Origin: Scolanthus callimorphus | Taxonomy: Eukaryota > Cnidaria > Anthozoa > Actiniaria > Edwardsiidae | Assembly: GCA_033964015.1 (NCBI GenBank) | Contig: CM066915.1 | Location: forward strand, 806,001-870,000 | Length of the DNA: 64,000 nt | Reading direction: 5' to 3' | Shown here: piece by piece, positions 36,574 to 48,800 of the stretch | Position numbering within the stretch: the first letter of the stretch is position 1 | How the letters are laid out: every line of letters begins with the position of its first letter | Translations under genes and position numbers: made by a program | The notes under the pieces: model-generated | What the model was told of the DNA's origin: nothing | The model's database searches: none | Seen by the model: the letters and a program-made list of their open reading frames with translations, nothing else

Positions 36574-37060
36574 CAGTAAAAACCCGCATAAAAGAACAAG
36601 TATAGATTAAGAACACTCAGGCTGAAATTTGGTCAAAAAGGTACCTTATACATAAGAACACAAACAGCCTGAAAAAATTAAAATTGTTCTTGTATACAAA
36701 AATGCCTACCAGGTACAATCGAGTACAGTAACCTACAGTGGTAGAGTACCAAGTAGATTTATACAATGTGCTAGACCATTGCACACAAAGTTCTACAGCA
36801 GGTACTCTATGGGGATTTCCAGGGTACATTAAGCAATTATTTTTGGACTTGACTATAAATTGTTGCTACTAAATACTGTTACCTTCTGCCAATCACATTC
36901 AATCTGTATTTGACTGCTGGTAGTGTATGCAGTATTTTGACAAATTTTAAGAACACCTTAAGAACATTTTCAGGCTGATTTTGCAGAAAACATCAAATGT
37001 ACAAGAACAAAAACAGCCTGAATCCGCAAAACACCTGTTCTTTTATGCGGGTTTTTACTG
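36574..37060. mobile_element. Tc1/mariner (pogo-like) MITE
   Basis: The termini CAGTAAAAACCCGCATAAAA and its exact complement are flanked by TA (36572-36573 and 37061-37062). The 487-bp interior repeats phrases such as aagaacacctcaggctg and has no transposase. Confidence 0.8.
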
Positions 37061-38009
37061 TACTACAGGCCGGATCCCGACCATGGGAACGCTGCAATGA
37101 AGCTGCAATAATGGTCTCCTTCCTATTCCATTTTTGATCATAAAGTTAGCAAAATAAATTGGCTGATTTGCCGTCGGAAATAAGAATCCATACCACTCTG
37201 CTCGTATCAGCTTGCGCGCGCGCGGTTCTAACACAGGCAAATTGATAAGTGCGAGCGGAAAATATTTAAGCAAGGAGTCTCTGCGTTATAAATAATGCTT
37301 GGTGCACGCTTGCGACATAACGACATAAGTAAATATCACACGAATCAAATCTAGTGGTTTCAAAACGTTGAAGTCCACAAAAAATAACATAAGATTTCTT
37401 TGGTGAAGTATTCTAATGATGATCCATTGAAAATACTCATTATTTCAATGTTTATCTTATGCTTTAACCTCCTAATGTCGCTATGTCCTGGAGTGCACTA
37501 GTCTTAAGCTTACTCTTTTTCAAAACTCGTTTCCCAGCTCAAATATCGCGCAAAAAGAGCTATGTCATTTTCGTTGAATCTTACTGGTTATTCTGCGCCA
37601 AAAACGACTCGTAAACAAAACGTCGAGTTACGTCATCAATTGATCTCTATTACGACACAATCATTAAATTTGATTACTAAATCTAGGTCAACTTTACGAT
37701 GTGAACAACAGGGGAAATTCACTTACCAAGGAACGCTAAATCCAAGGCTGTTTTCGGGTTTCGGGGACTATTACTAATGGATATGCCAAATGGAAACTCG
37801 TGAATCGTATTCAGCCTCCCGTTTGTCATAATCAACGCGCAAAATAGATTCCGCGCGCTCAAACTGCGCCGGAGGGGAAACACGTGTATCCATTGGTGTG
37901 TTGCAATACTATGGAAGTCGCGCTCATAGTGAGCATGCGCTCTCTAGAGAGACCGGAGAAAATCACTGTGGGCGCAGACGGACTAGGAGTGTCACTAATG
38001 GTATGTGGG

Positions 38010-38790
38010 CTATATCATGTGTTATTGTACAACGCTAGATTTTGGCGCATTTTCATTGGCCATTAATGGTCATGTGACATAAATAGTACCCGCTTTTGCA
38101 GGTGACTATCTGACTTTATTGTACAACGTTAAATGTTGCTGCATTTCCATTGGCGGAGAGTGACTATGTGAAATAAATAGCGCCCGCTTTTGCAGGTTGA
38201 CTATCTGACTTTATTGTACAACGCTAGATTTTGACGCATTTTCATTGGCCATTAATGGTCATGTGACATTAATAGTACCCGCTTTTGCAGGTGACTATCT
38301 GACTTTATTGTACAACGTTAAATGTTGCTGCATTTCCATTGGCGGAGAGTGACTATGTGAAATAAATAGCGCCCGCTTTTGCAGGTTGACTATCTGACTT
38401 TATTGTACGACGCTAGATTTTGACGCATTTTCATTGGCCATTAATGGTCATGTGACATTAATAGTACCCGCTTTTGCAGGTGACTATATCTGACTTTATT
38501 GTATACAACGTTAAATGTTGCTGCATTTCCATTGGCGGAGAGTGACTATGTGACATAAATAGCCCCCGCTTTTGCAGGTGACTATCTGACTTTATTGTAC
38601 AACGCTAGATTTTGACGCATTTTCATTGGCCATTAATGGTCATGTGACATTAATAGTACCCGCTTTTGCAGGTGACTATCTGACTTTATTGTATACAACG
38701 TTAAATGTTGTTGCATTTCCATTAGCGGAAAGTGACCATGTGAAATAAATAGCCCCGCTTTTGCAGGTGACTATCTGACTTTATTGAACA
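38010..38790. repeat. Higher-order tandem array of two ~95-bp monomers
   Basis: Copies of gactatctgactttatt lie at about 38104, 38199, 38293, 38388, 38482, 38580, 38673 and 38768, a 93-98 bp spacing. Two monomer types alternate strictly. Type A has gctagattttgacgcattttcattggccattaatggtc. Type B has gttaaatgttgctgcatttccattggcggagag. The true unit is therefore a dimer of about 189 bp, present about four times. Confidence 0.9.
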
Positions 38791-41700
38791 GCGCTAGAAT
38801 GATGTGACGTGGTACACATGCAGCCGGGTTGCCGCACAAAATTTAGCTTTGTACAATAGAATTATCGTTGTGAGCATCATGTTTCCTTGGGAAAACGATT
38901 ATACCATGGTTGTGCCTTTGAGGGAAGAAGCATATTGTTTAAATAGCAACCGATGAATTTTTTTGTGATTCTGATTTCGGAAAAAACAGCAGACTTAAAT
39001 TCGTGTAAGTTAATAAGCGCTGAATAAGCCCGAGCCTGATTCCACTTGACTCGACATTGTTTATTCCGGATATCTTCTTCACGTTTTTCGAATCTTTGTT
39101 TTCTAGTAATTGAGCAAGTTTGTCATCGTTTGAAGATGCGAAGCAAGAAGCCATCTTTGCTTTTAGCTGCAAAGTTGGAACTTTTCAACATCGAATCTGC
39201 GCGCCCTAGGCCCATGATGCTTACGCGCGTAGAATCAAGAATCAGCCAGATGTTGATTCTTGAAGACCCTCAAAATAGACCGATCCCTATTTTGACGATA
39301 GCTCCGCTTCCCTACGGAATTCAAAATGTCCGAGCAACAAACTTGAATATCGAAGATTTTTCAATAATTATTCAGCTTTTCAAGATAAAAATATAAAATC
39401 CAAATTGCATGCAACAACTTCTAACACCTCCCTGCAATCGGTGTCTTTTCCGCGCTCTATGGCAAAGATAAAATTTGGCTTGTCCGACGTAGCAACAGTA
39501 ACTAGGGGTATAACAATGAATGCGGGATCGGTGAATTGCGTGATTCCCAAAGTAAAGCGCGCGCTCTTAGCCAATCAGAATCGAGATAGTGAGTATAATG
39601 TATAATAAATTACATGAAACGTTGCTGTGTGAAAATACATCCATGAACCATCCATCACAGTTCCATTTTATTCGAATTTGGCAAACCAAGCCCCAAGAGC
39701 ATTAATTTACAGTAATTGTTATTGTGCTGCACTTGAATTAAAATTTGACGCAAACTGCTGCAAAAATTATAGTTGCGAACTTTTAAGCATTGTTCACATT
39801 CTATATAAATTAATATTTAGAAACGTCAATATCTTCGCTTGTAGTTAGTTATCTGTTCAGAAACAATTGACCCTAAATTTTGTCAGCCTAGCAACATACT
39901 GAGTCGTGGAAACATCCATTTCCATCGGCTGATTTAGGATGTGGTACATTATGAGGTAAAGAACTGTACGCCCGCGTTGAGTTCGAATTGGACGCTCATA
40001 AACTAGACCGGCGTATGTCCTAGGCCTAAGCTCTTTGAACCTGATTTGCTAAATTGAGATTTAGAGGAAACGAAGACGCTAAAACGCCATAACTTTGTTT
40101 GAACTGCTTATTTTATTTCTGTTTTTGTAGTTTATATTGATTGCTTCGTTTGTGTTATAATTTCACAAATTATAATTTCATGTGAATTTAAACCATAACA
40201 AATACCCTAACTTTAGCAGCAAGATTTAAATATGAAAAAAGTTCCAAATTTCTTATTGCATTTCAGCAACTCGAAACGGAGCCTTCAGAAACCAATTTCC
40301 CAAGTTTCCATTTTCTGAGAAGAGCAAGGTCGCCTCAACACGCCGATTTTTCCAACGCCCCAAAACAACCATGGGGAAACCCGTTGTATGCTGACACCTG
40401 TTAGCCAATAAGAACGCTCCATTTGTTGTAGCTGTCAATGCCCCATTGTTTATAAATATGTTATTTCCCATATTAGCATCAGGACATAAACATTATCCTG
40501 AAAGCTTTTGTTGCACTGCTTAAGAAATTGCTCTCACAGCCATCAAAGAAAAATTGATTTAGGGCATTTTCAAGAAACGGGCTTATCGCGGGAAGTGGCG
40601 GTTTCGCTTTAAATTCTATCGTGGAAGAATTCCGATTTTGGAAGAAGAGCCAGCTATGGGGATTTCTAAAAGTTCAAGAAATGTTTGAAAGGAAATGAAA
40701 TTGCAGGCGGAACTACCAGTCCAACCCCACCGCATTTCGTGTAATCAACAGGTAACAAAACTAAACATTTCTTCGTTATATTTAAAAAAACTTCACTGTA
40801 CTTTCTTTCGTATTCTATCGATCCACTAGAGCAAATTATTTTCTATTCATTCATGTTTCTGTTGTAAGAAGACTTTCCCTTTAAACATGCAAATGAGGTC
40901 TTAGCTGGCAATTTATTAGTTGAATCTTTGTACCTTTGCCAGGAAAAAAAAACAGAGTAAAGTTTGCGCTTTTAATCGTTGAAATGCGATCAGAAAGTAG
41001 TTTTTGTTGATGTGTGTTTATGGGAACTTTTTCTTTACTATATAGAATTTAGTTCTTCCTGGAAATTAAACTTAAAAATCGCTGATTTTCCCTTGATGTT
41101 AACTTGTTAATGCTGAAGTTGACGGCTTTGTTATCGCATCATGAACAAAAGCTAAAGCTGTCCTCTAAATGCGCTTTAAAAATCTGGCCCGTCTCCTCCC
41201 AAAGAGAGCGTCCATTCTACGCCAAAGCCTTTCGAAAACATATAAGTTTTTATACGGTCCTCTCACTGCGTAAAACGCGCTAAAAACGAAGGGTCTTTGA
41301 TTTGAAACACTGTTGACCACAATGGGAAGCGATAACTGAGTGAGGAAGCTCTCTTCGAAAGAAGGTTTGCCACGGGGTTTTACCAGGCTTTAACGCAAAA
41401 TAGCAATTTTCCTGCACTATTTCTGTGAATGGGGAAAGCAAAAAGCCATTTGTAGCAAGTCTATCGAGTTAGCGTGTTAAGTTTTATGGAAACTATAGTC
41501 ATGAGATATTATACTTTTTATCTCGACTAATTGAAAATGCGCGAGAATTTTTGTTTTGCTTTAATTAATGAATAAATAATATAGGAGTTTATGTTGTTTT
41601 TAAGCGTTTTTTTTTTTTAACTTTGCAACACTCAAGTCTTCATTAAAATTGTCCGGACACAATTATTTCAGAAAAAGTTGCCACCAGTTCGTCACGGGAG

Positions 41701-42400
41701 AAACGAAGAAGAACGATCTTCTAGTGTTAACCCAATGCAAACTTTCTTGCGAGCGATGAATTGTAGAATCATTTGCCGTAAGGAGGGTGGTAATGGCTAT
41801 CTATGTCTATCCTAAAAACAGTGTCCATGTATACCTATTTGCTCCTATAAAGCATCGCGGGCTAAAACAGACAGTTGTGGCGTTGCAACCTTTTCTGAAA
41901 TAGTTGTATAACCTCGGCATATTGCAATGTTATCTGGTATGAGGTTTTTGAGGGTTTCTTGCTCACGTAAACCGTAAATAATTAAGCTTTCACAATTGCA
42001 CCACTATACTATGTATCGAAAACGGAAACATAGCGCATCATTAGAAACGTTTCAAGTTCGCGCCTGGGACCAGCATCAAGATGTAGCAAAAGTAAGCAGA
42101 TCAAACGAATAATTTCGTCTTCCCCGTGTTGTCGCTTGGTTTTCGTTTCATTTTAAAATCTCAAGTTCTAAACCAGTCAGTTGTTTCGCTGCGCAAAATG
42201 GAGTTTGTAACCAAAAAAAAATGCTACAATCCCGCTTCATCACAAAGTGTTACAACACATACTGTACAATTGTTGTTCTTTATTGGTTTACACCAACTAA
42301 TAAGTCGTCTTTTCGCGCTGCGCTTTTTAAAAATGTCGTTTTTGGTTTGGGGTTTGGGCTTTTCTGTTATCTAAGCCAATCTGGTCCTTGCCTTCTTTCG
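38791..42400. other. Long intergenic stretch
   Basis: Apart from the relic at 39040-39154 and one dispersed repeat (about 39880-39960), I found no exon, RNA gene or terminal-repeat element here. It is AT-rich throughout. Confidence 0.4.
39040..39154 (-). pseudogene. Relic or 5' exon of a KIAA1958/ZMYM-like gene
   Basis: From an ATG at 39154 the frame reads MASCFASSNDDKLAQLLENK followed by DSKNVKK. This resembles the conserved N-terminus of Crypton-derived KIAA1958/ZMYM2-like proteins, which are very numerous in cnidarians. The expected continuation is not found: the frame degenerates after about 30 codons. Either an intron follows or it is a fragment. The family assignment rests on motif memory. 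Confidence 0.3.
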
Positions 42401-42401
42401 C

Positions 42402-42665
42402 CTAGTGATTTCGACTGGCTTTCTGTCCCGCCAGTCAAACAATTTCAGCCAATCACGTCCCTACCTTCTTTCACTTAGTGCAGTCGACTGGCTTTCTGTC
42501 CCGCCAGTCAAACAATCTCAGCCAATCACGTCCTTACCTTCTTTCACCTAGTGCAGTCGACTGGCTTTCTGTCCCGCCAGTCAAACAATCTCAGCCAATC
42601 ACGTCCTTACCTTCTTTCACCTAGTGCAGTCGACTGGCTTTCTGTCGCGACAAAAGGCCAGTTGG
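42402..42665. repeat. 73-bp tandem repeat upstream of the transporter
   Basis: About 3.5 near-identical units spaced 73 bp (tcgactggctttctgtc at about 42410, 42483, 42556 and 42629). A single diverged unit occurs at the right end of the window (about 63940-64000). It lies about 220 bp upstream of the transporter start codon. Confidence 0.88.
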
Positions 42666-42886
42666 CTGCACTGGGAGTTTGACTAGCGAAACAGTCTCGT
42701 ACCCGGAAACGTTGTTTTTACTTATTCATTTACTTTTTTGCGTTCTCTCTTGCGGTGATTCTCTATGAAATTTGTTTTGGAGCCGTAGGAACTGATAGAC
42801 ACGGCGCGCAACGGTTTCGACTATACAAATAATTTGGTTATTTTCTTTTTTTTTTCTGCGAAGTGTCTGGCACGACAAGCCCAAGA

Positions 42887-45800
42887 ATGATGCACCGTCT
42901 GAGCAGGGTCGGGGCGGAGGACCGGAACAGCTTTATCGCTCTCGAGACCGAGGTCCCACAGGAAACCCTTCAAGTGCAGTACGAGGATCCATGGGTTCGT
43001 CGATCCACCAGGAAGTCCAATCAGCAGGTTAACAAGTCTTCAAGTAAGTCATTGCACAAAACATGGCGGAGAGCACGATTTCTCCAAACACTGTCGCATA
43101 TCAAAACTAAAATTTCGCCAAAAACTGTCGTTTTGCCGACGTTGCAAAACTTCCTTATTAGGAAATTACCCTCCTTATTTGGAAGGTCCAGAATAATTTT
43201 CCTCATATCTTAGCGAAAAAAGCAGGAAAATTTGCTAAAACTTGCAGATACTCGAGAAACATCCTTCTCTTGGTCGCCATTTTGTTTTTGTTCCCCGCCG
43301 AGGCCGAGGGGCAGACGAGATTTGAACACCACAGGCAGTCCGCGCGATTCTTCCATAAAAACGCCTTTTTTTTTTCATTAGTGAAGGGCCTGGATCGAGA
43401 GTTCATAAATGCCACAGGCAGCCCGCGCGAAATTGTTTTTTTAACAGGACTTTCTTGATATGAAAAAATATCCGGAAATTCCATTTTGAATGAAATGATA
43501 CGTCGAGATTTTTGGGTCATTCCAGTCGGTACGAGTATTTTAGTGATTTAGCTGTAGAGGTTGTCTCGCCGTCCCGATTGGAATTAACCAACCGGAATGG
43601 TTTGTACGTTATAACGCCAACCTGTTTGATTACCAAATAAGGTAACCGATCCAAACCGAAACAGAAATTAGCAAATTCCTTCCACTCAAGATTAAGTTAC
43701 AAACGGAATATTTTGTACCATTTGACGCCGATCAAACCAACCGGTTCTCTTTGACAAATGGCTTCGAACCTCGGCCAGACCAACACCAGCTAGGCTTAAA
43801 AAAAACATTGCCACCATAAAATGCACACGAAACTCAGACAAGTCCATGAGCGTCGCCCCATGTAAGGTAATCCAAGCAGATCTTGTATTCCGGATTCCAG
43901 CCCTTTGACTCCGGATTCCAACCTACTGGATTCCGGATTCCATACCAATGGATTCCGGATTCCATAATTCTCAAAGAATCCGGATTCCAATATTTCTTTA
44001 TCTGAATAAATTCTTGGATTCCGGATTCTCAAGGCCTTTGAATTCTGGATTCTTGCTACATGGATTCCGTATTCCATTCTACGGATTCCGGATTCCAAAC
44101 CTAACAAAAAGTTGGATTCCGGATTCTGGATTACCTTACATGGGGCGAATTGTTTTATTTAGTTAGAATGCTCTGTTTTTCTCCTAGGTAGAGTCAAAGT
44201 CGCTGATGACGTATTTTCCCCTGAGCAAAGCTTACTCCAACTCGGGCCGTCTCCTGACCTTGACGACGCCGAGGAAGATGACACGACCGTGGATGAACTC
44301 CTCGTCTACAAACGACGCTTCTACATGTTACTCCTCTTCTCCATCATTGGTTTCGCCCAGTATTGCGCGTGGAACACATACGGGCCCATTGCCACCACGG
44401 CTAAGGCTGTATTTGGTTGGTCCAATACTGAGATCGCTATCTTGGCCAGTATGGATCCAATAACATATCTAGTCACCATGCTCTTTTTTTCGTGGATGAT
44501 GGACGTCAAGGGACTGAGGATGAGTATGCTGGTCTCGACCGCGTTCATGTTTGTGGGGACTGGGTTGAGGTGTGTCACGCAAGACCCATCGTATGCTATC
44601 TGGTGAGTGGTTTTTGTAACTATTTCTTCATTAAACGAAGCGGTTTTCAGATGAGTATCGAAAACTATTCGCATAGAGCAGATTTCGTATGACTGTGAAA
44701 AGTACCGTGACACGGCGCGGTACTGTCGCGGTGGCGGTGGCGGTACCGAACCTGGCCTGCTGTAGATACCGAAAGAAACCGCGTCGCCCTTCAAGGCGCT
44801 TGCCTTCCTACTGCACCGTGATCAAGCATGCGCAAAACCTAGTTACAAACGCTAGAGACCTGGAACCGATAACATATCTACTCCCGCCGCCTAATGTCGC
44901 TTGAGCACCGGTACTCCCTAAGATCTGGAGAACGAGGGTAGGACCCGTTTAGGGGTTCTTCAGAGAGATTAAATAACTTTGTGACCCCATAGGCTATATA
45001 GTGTTTGTTTACCATTTATGTCTGATCCACAGTCGTGTAATTCAACACGTTGCTCCTAAGATCTGGAGAACGAGGGGAGGACCCGTTTAGGGGTTCTTCA
45101 GAGAGATTTATTTATTTATTTATTTATAAGCAATATTTAGACAGGCAGGTCTAGTTCAGCCAAGGCTGGTTTAAATAGGGGCCTGTATAACTGAAATACA
45201 AAAAAAAAAAAAAAATGTGTGGAAATAATCATACATATCGTAATTACACTACTGCCTCCTTGCAGTACACCTTCAATTTTGCCTTAAAGGCAGGAAGCGA
45301 TTGTATATTCCGTAAAGATAATGGAAGAGTATTCCATTTCTTAGCGCCATAGTACAAAAAAGAGGACTGAAATTTTGAGGTTTTCGCAAGTGGCAGGCGG
45401 ATTTGATCTCTATTACGGGTGGAATATGTATGGAAGTCGCGCGAAAAGGTGTATTGGTTGAGTAGATAGGCTGGCGCAAGGCCGTGGAGGCACTTGAAAA
45501 CCTGGACACAAGTATAGTAATTTCTACGAGATTCAAGTGATGGCCAGCTGAAGGTGTTATAGTTGTCAAGTGTCCCCCCTTCAATGATGCGAGCAGCGCG
45601 CCTTTGCAGTTTATCAAGATACTCTCGGTTGGTTTGGCCACAGCCGCCCCAGACCGAGAGCAGTAATCAAACAGTGGAAGTATCATGGAGTTGTATAAGG
45701 TGATGCAAGCCTCCCGAGGAATGACCTTGCGGGCTTTCCGTAACATGCCCAACCGGGATGATATTTTAGACGACAAATAGTCGATGTGGTCATTCCAGGA

Positions 45801-48800
45801 GAGGCTTGCATCAAGCACAACTCCAAGATACTTGAACTGGTAGACTCTGCTGAAACTCTTATCTCTTGTTTTGACACAAAAACTGGTTACCCTAGCTAAT
45901 CTCTGGTGCGTTCCGACTAGCATTATCTTAGTCTTGTTGTAATTAAGGAAAAGAAAATTGGTATCTAGCCAGTTAATGATATTATCTAGGTCTGCAGACA
46001 AACAGGATTCTATATCAGCTACTGAGCTGCTACTAAAAGATAGTAACGTGTCATCTGCATAAAGCTGAATTTCACAGTTTTGAATGACAGATGGCAAGTC
46101 ATTGATATATGCGATGAACAACAAGGGGCCCAGTAGAGAACCCTGTGGCACTCCGAACATGACAGATTGGGGCTCTGAGACAACACCATTCACAATTACA
46201 CTCTGAGATCTATTTGTTAGATAGGCATTGAACCATATTATAGCCGAGTCAGTAAAACCTAAAGATGATAACTTATTTAGCATAATGGTGTGGTCTATAG
46301 TGTCAAATGCCTTTGATAGATCTAGGAACACGAGACCAGTGAGCTGGCCTTTGTCGATGTTCGTGAGTAGTTTATTTGTGACGTCCGTCAGGCAGGTGCT
46401 AGTGGAGTGCAATGGTCTGTAACCAGACTGGTAGATAGACAATATTCTGTGTTCCTGTAGATAGTTGTAAACCATAGTATGTACAGAGCGCTCCAGGATC
46501 TTGGCGAACACAGGTAAAGTTGAGATAGGCCTGTAGTTGGCAGCATCGGAACGAGACCCAGTTTTATGCACCGGAGTAACAATAGCATGCTTCCAGTCAG
46601 CTGGAATGGAACCTTCCGCAAGTGAGCGGTTGATAAGAACGGCCAGCGGTTTTGAGATGACATTAGCTGCGTCCTTTAGAAGGCGAGCAGAGATATTTTC
46701 AATACCGGTTGATTTGGAAGATTTTATTTTCTTTAACTCAGTAGTGACGAAGTCTTCATCAACTCTAGACAACCGGAAAATCCCTCGCCCCCTTGGTGAC
46801 TGGGTGCGCACAGGAACAACGGATTTTAAGGTCTCTCTGATCTTCACGATGACTGTGCGAAAATAGTCAGCGAAACCCTGTGCGATTTCGCACGGCTCTT
46901 GTTTCAGACCGGCTGTCGTCTCAAGGGTTCCAATGTTAGGGGACTTGTTGGATGTAGAAATAACAGACTTGAGTGTTTTCCACAGCCTACCCGAGTCATT
47001 CTTGTTCGCATCAATAATGCAGGAGTAGTAGTCACGCTTGGCATCCCGAATGAAACGCGTTGTTTTGTTTCTCAGGTCCCGGTAAATAGACCAATCAAGA
47101 TCGTTTTGTGTTTTTTGAGCTCTTTTGTGGTGATAATCACGCCTCCGCATTAGAGTTCTTATCTCGCTAGTTAACCACGGAAGACTGACTGCACGTGCTC
47201 TCTTAGTAGCAAGGGGCGCGTGTCTGTCGCACGCCCCTCTGAAGGTGGTGATGAAGGCCATCCAAGCATCCTCGACAGTCAGAGACGTGTCGACGCTCTC
47301 CCAGGAGGCGCTATGCAAATCGGCTTCAAAGCGTTCAGTTGAATAGTTCTTGAAATTCCTGTAATGAATGGTCTTGGAAGGACCGCGGCTTTTTCTAGCT
47401 CTACGAATCAAATAAATAAGCGAGTGATCACTAATTGCGCACTGAAATACTCCCGACGTGATGACTTTATCTGTATCACTGGTGTATATGTGGTCGAGTA
47501 GTGTTTTAGAGTGAGCTGTGATTCGTGTCGGGGCCTTTATAAGCTGAGACATTTGATATGAAGTAAACAGTTGGCGAAGATCTCTTGCATCTGCCGACAG
47601 TTTCTTTGGGAGCAGGTCTTGGTTCAGATCTCCTAAACACAACAGTTCAGAGCTTTCGGCGGATGCCCTGTCAAGCATGATTTCTAGTCGAGGCTTGTAT
47701 GCTTTATACGATGCCCTATCAGGACAATATGTTGTACAAATCAAAGACTTACTGCAGTTGGGAAATGTTAATTCCAACCAAGTAGCTTCAATGTCAAGGT
47801 CTAGCTTTAGATCGCTTCTCTGGCGAGCCATCAGTTTGGAGTTGTAATAAATTGCAGTCCCACCGCCTCTCACACCGTCGCGGATGTCCTCCCTATCAGA
47901 TCTAATGAAATTATAGCCATCAATAAACAATTCCGAATCAGCCCAGTTAGAATTAAGCCAGGTTTCAGTCAGACACATGATATCGTATGGGTCGTCCTGC
48001 ATCAGGATCCGAAACTCGTCTAGGTGTTGGGGCAGGCTCTGGACATTGAGATGACCAATTTTCAACCCAGGTTGACTGAGAACGGCTTTTGTCCACCCAG
48101 GGTTTGTAGGTACGTCTCCAGCGAGTAACACAAGGGCAGCTAGCGAACAACTCAGAAGTTGGCACACTTTAGTCAGCTTGAAACTCATCGACAGCGACTC
48201 GGAGTATTTGGTCCTGGTTTTCCTTATTTCGTGTACAGGGCGATCAATCACAACTTTAGTTCTCATTTTTCCCTCAAAAAGGGAAGTCGAAGTGGTTATC
48301 GTCTGTTCTTTAGTCGTTGTACTACGAATAATAATGTGGCAGAGAATGAAAATGAACATTTTCTGCAGAGCGGCTCTTCGGCATGCTGCCGCCATCTTGA
48401 TTAAATAACTTTGTGACCCCATAGGCTATATAGTGTTTGTATACCATTTATGTCTGATCCACAGTCGTGTAATTCAACACGTTGCTCCTAAGATCTGGAG
48501 AACGAGGGGAGGACCCGTTTAGTGTCGTTCTTCATAGAGATAAATAACTTTGTGATCCCATAGTGTTTGTTTACCATTTATGTCTGATCCACAGTCGTGT
48601 AATTCAACACGTTGCTGCAAAGAATGTTGAATAGACATATTCTATCCTACCCTAAGCATTATTTCCTAAGAAGGACGTTTTTAGTCCTAAAGTTTTAAAA
48701 CGTTTTTGTTGAACACGTGTTATCGACTGCCTCCTTCCAGGACCATGGGTGGAGGTCAACTCCTTAACGGCCTAGCAGGGCCAGTAACACAGGCTGCCCC

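Larger units (their letters stand above)
44918..48615. repeat. 138-bp tandem repeat interrupted by a LINE
   Basis: Unit copies start with taagatctggagaacgaggg at 44918, 45057 and 48488, a 138-bp period between the first two. The second unit is split by the LINE at 45109-48398. The last unit is shorter and slightly diverged. Confidence 0.85.
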
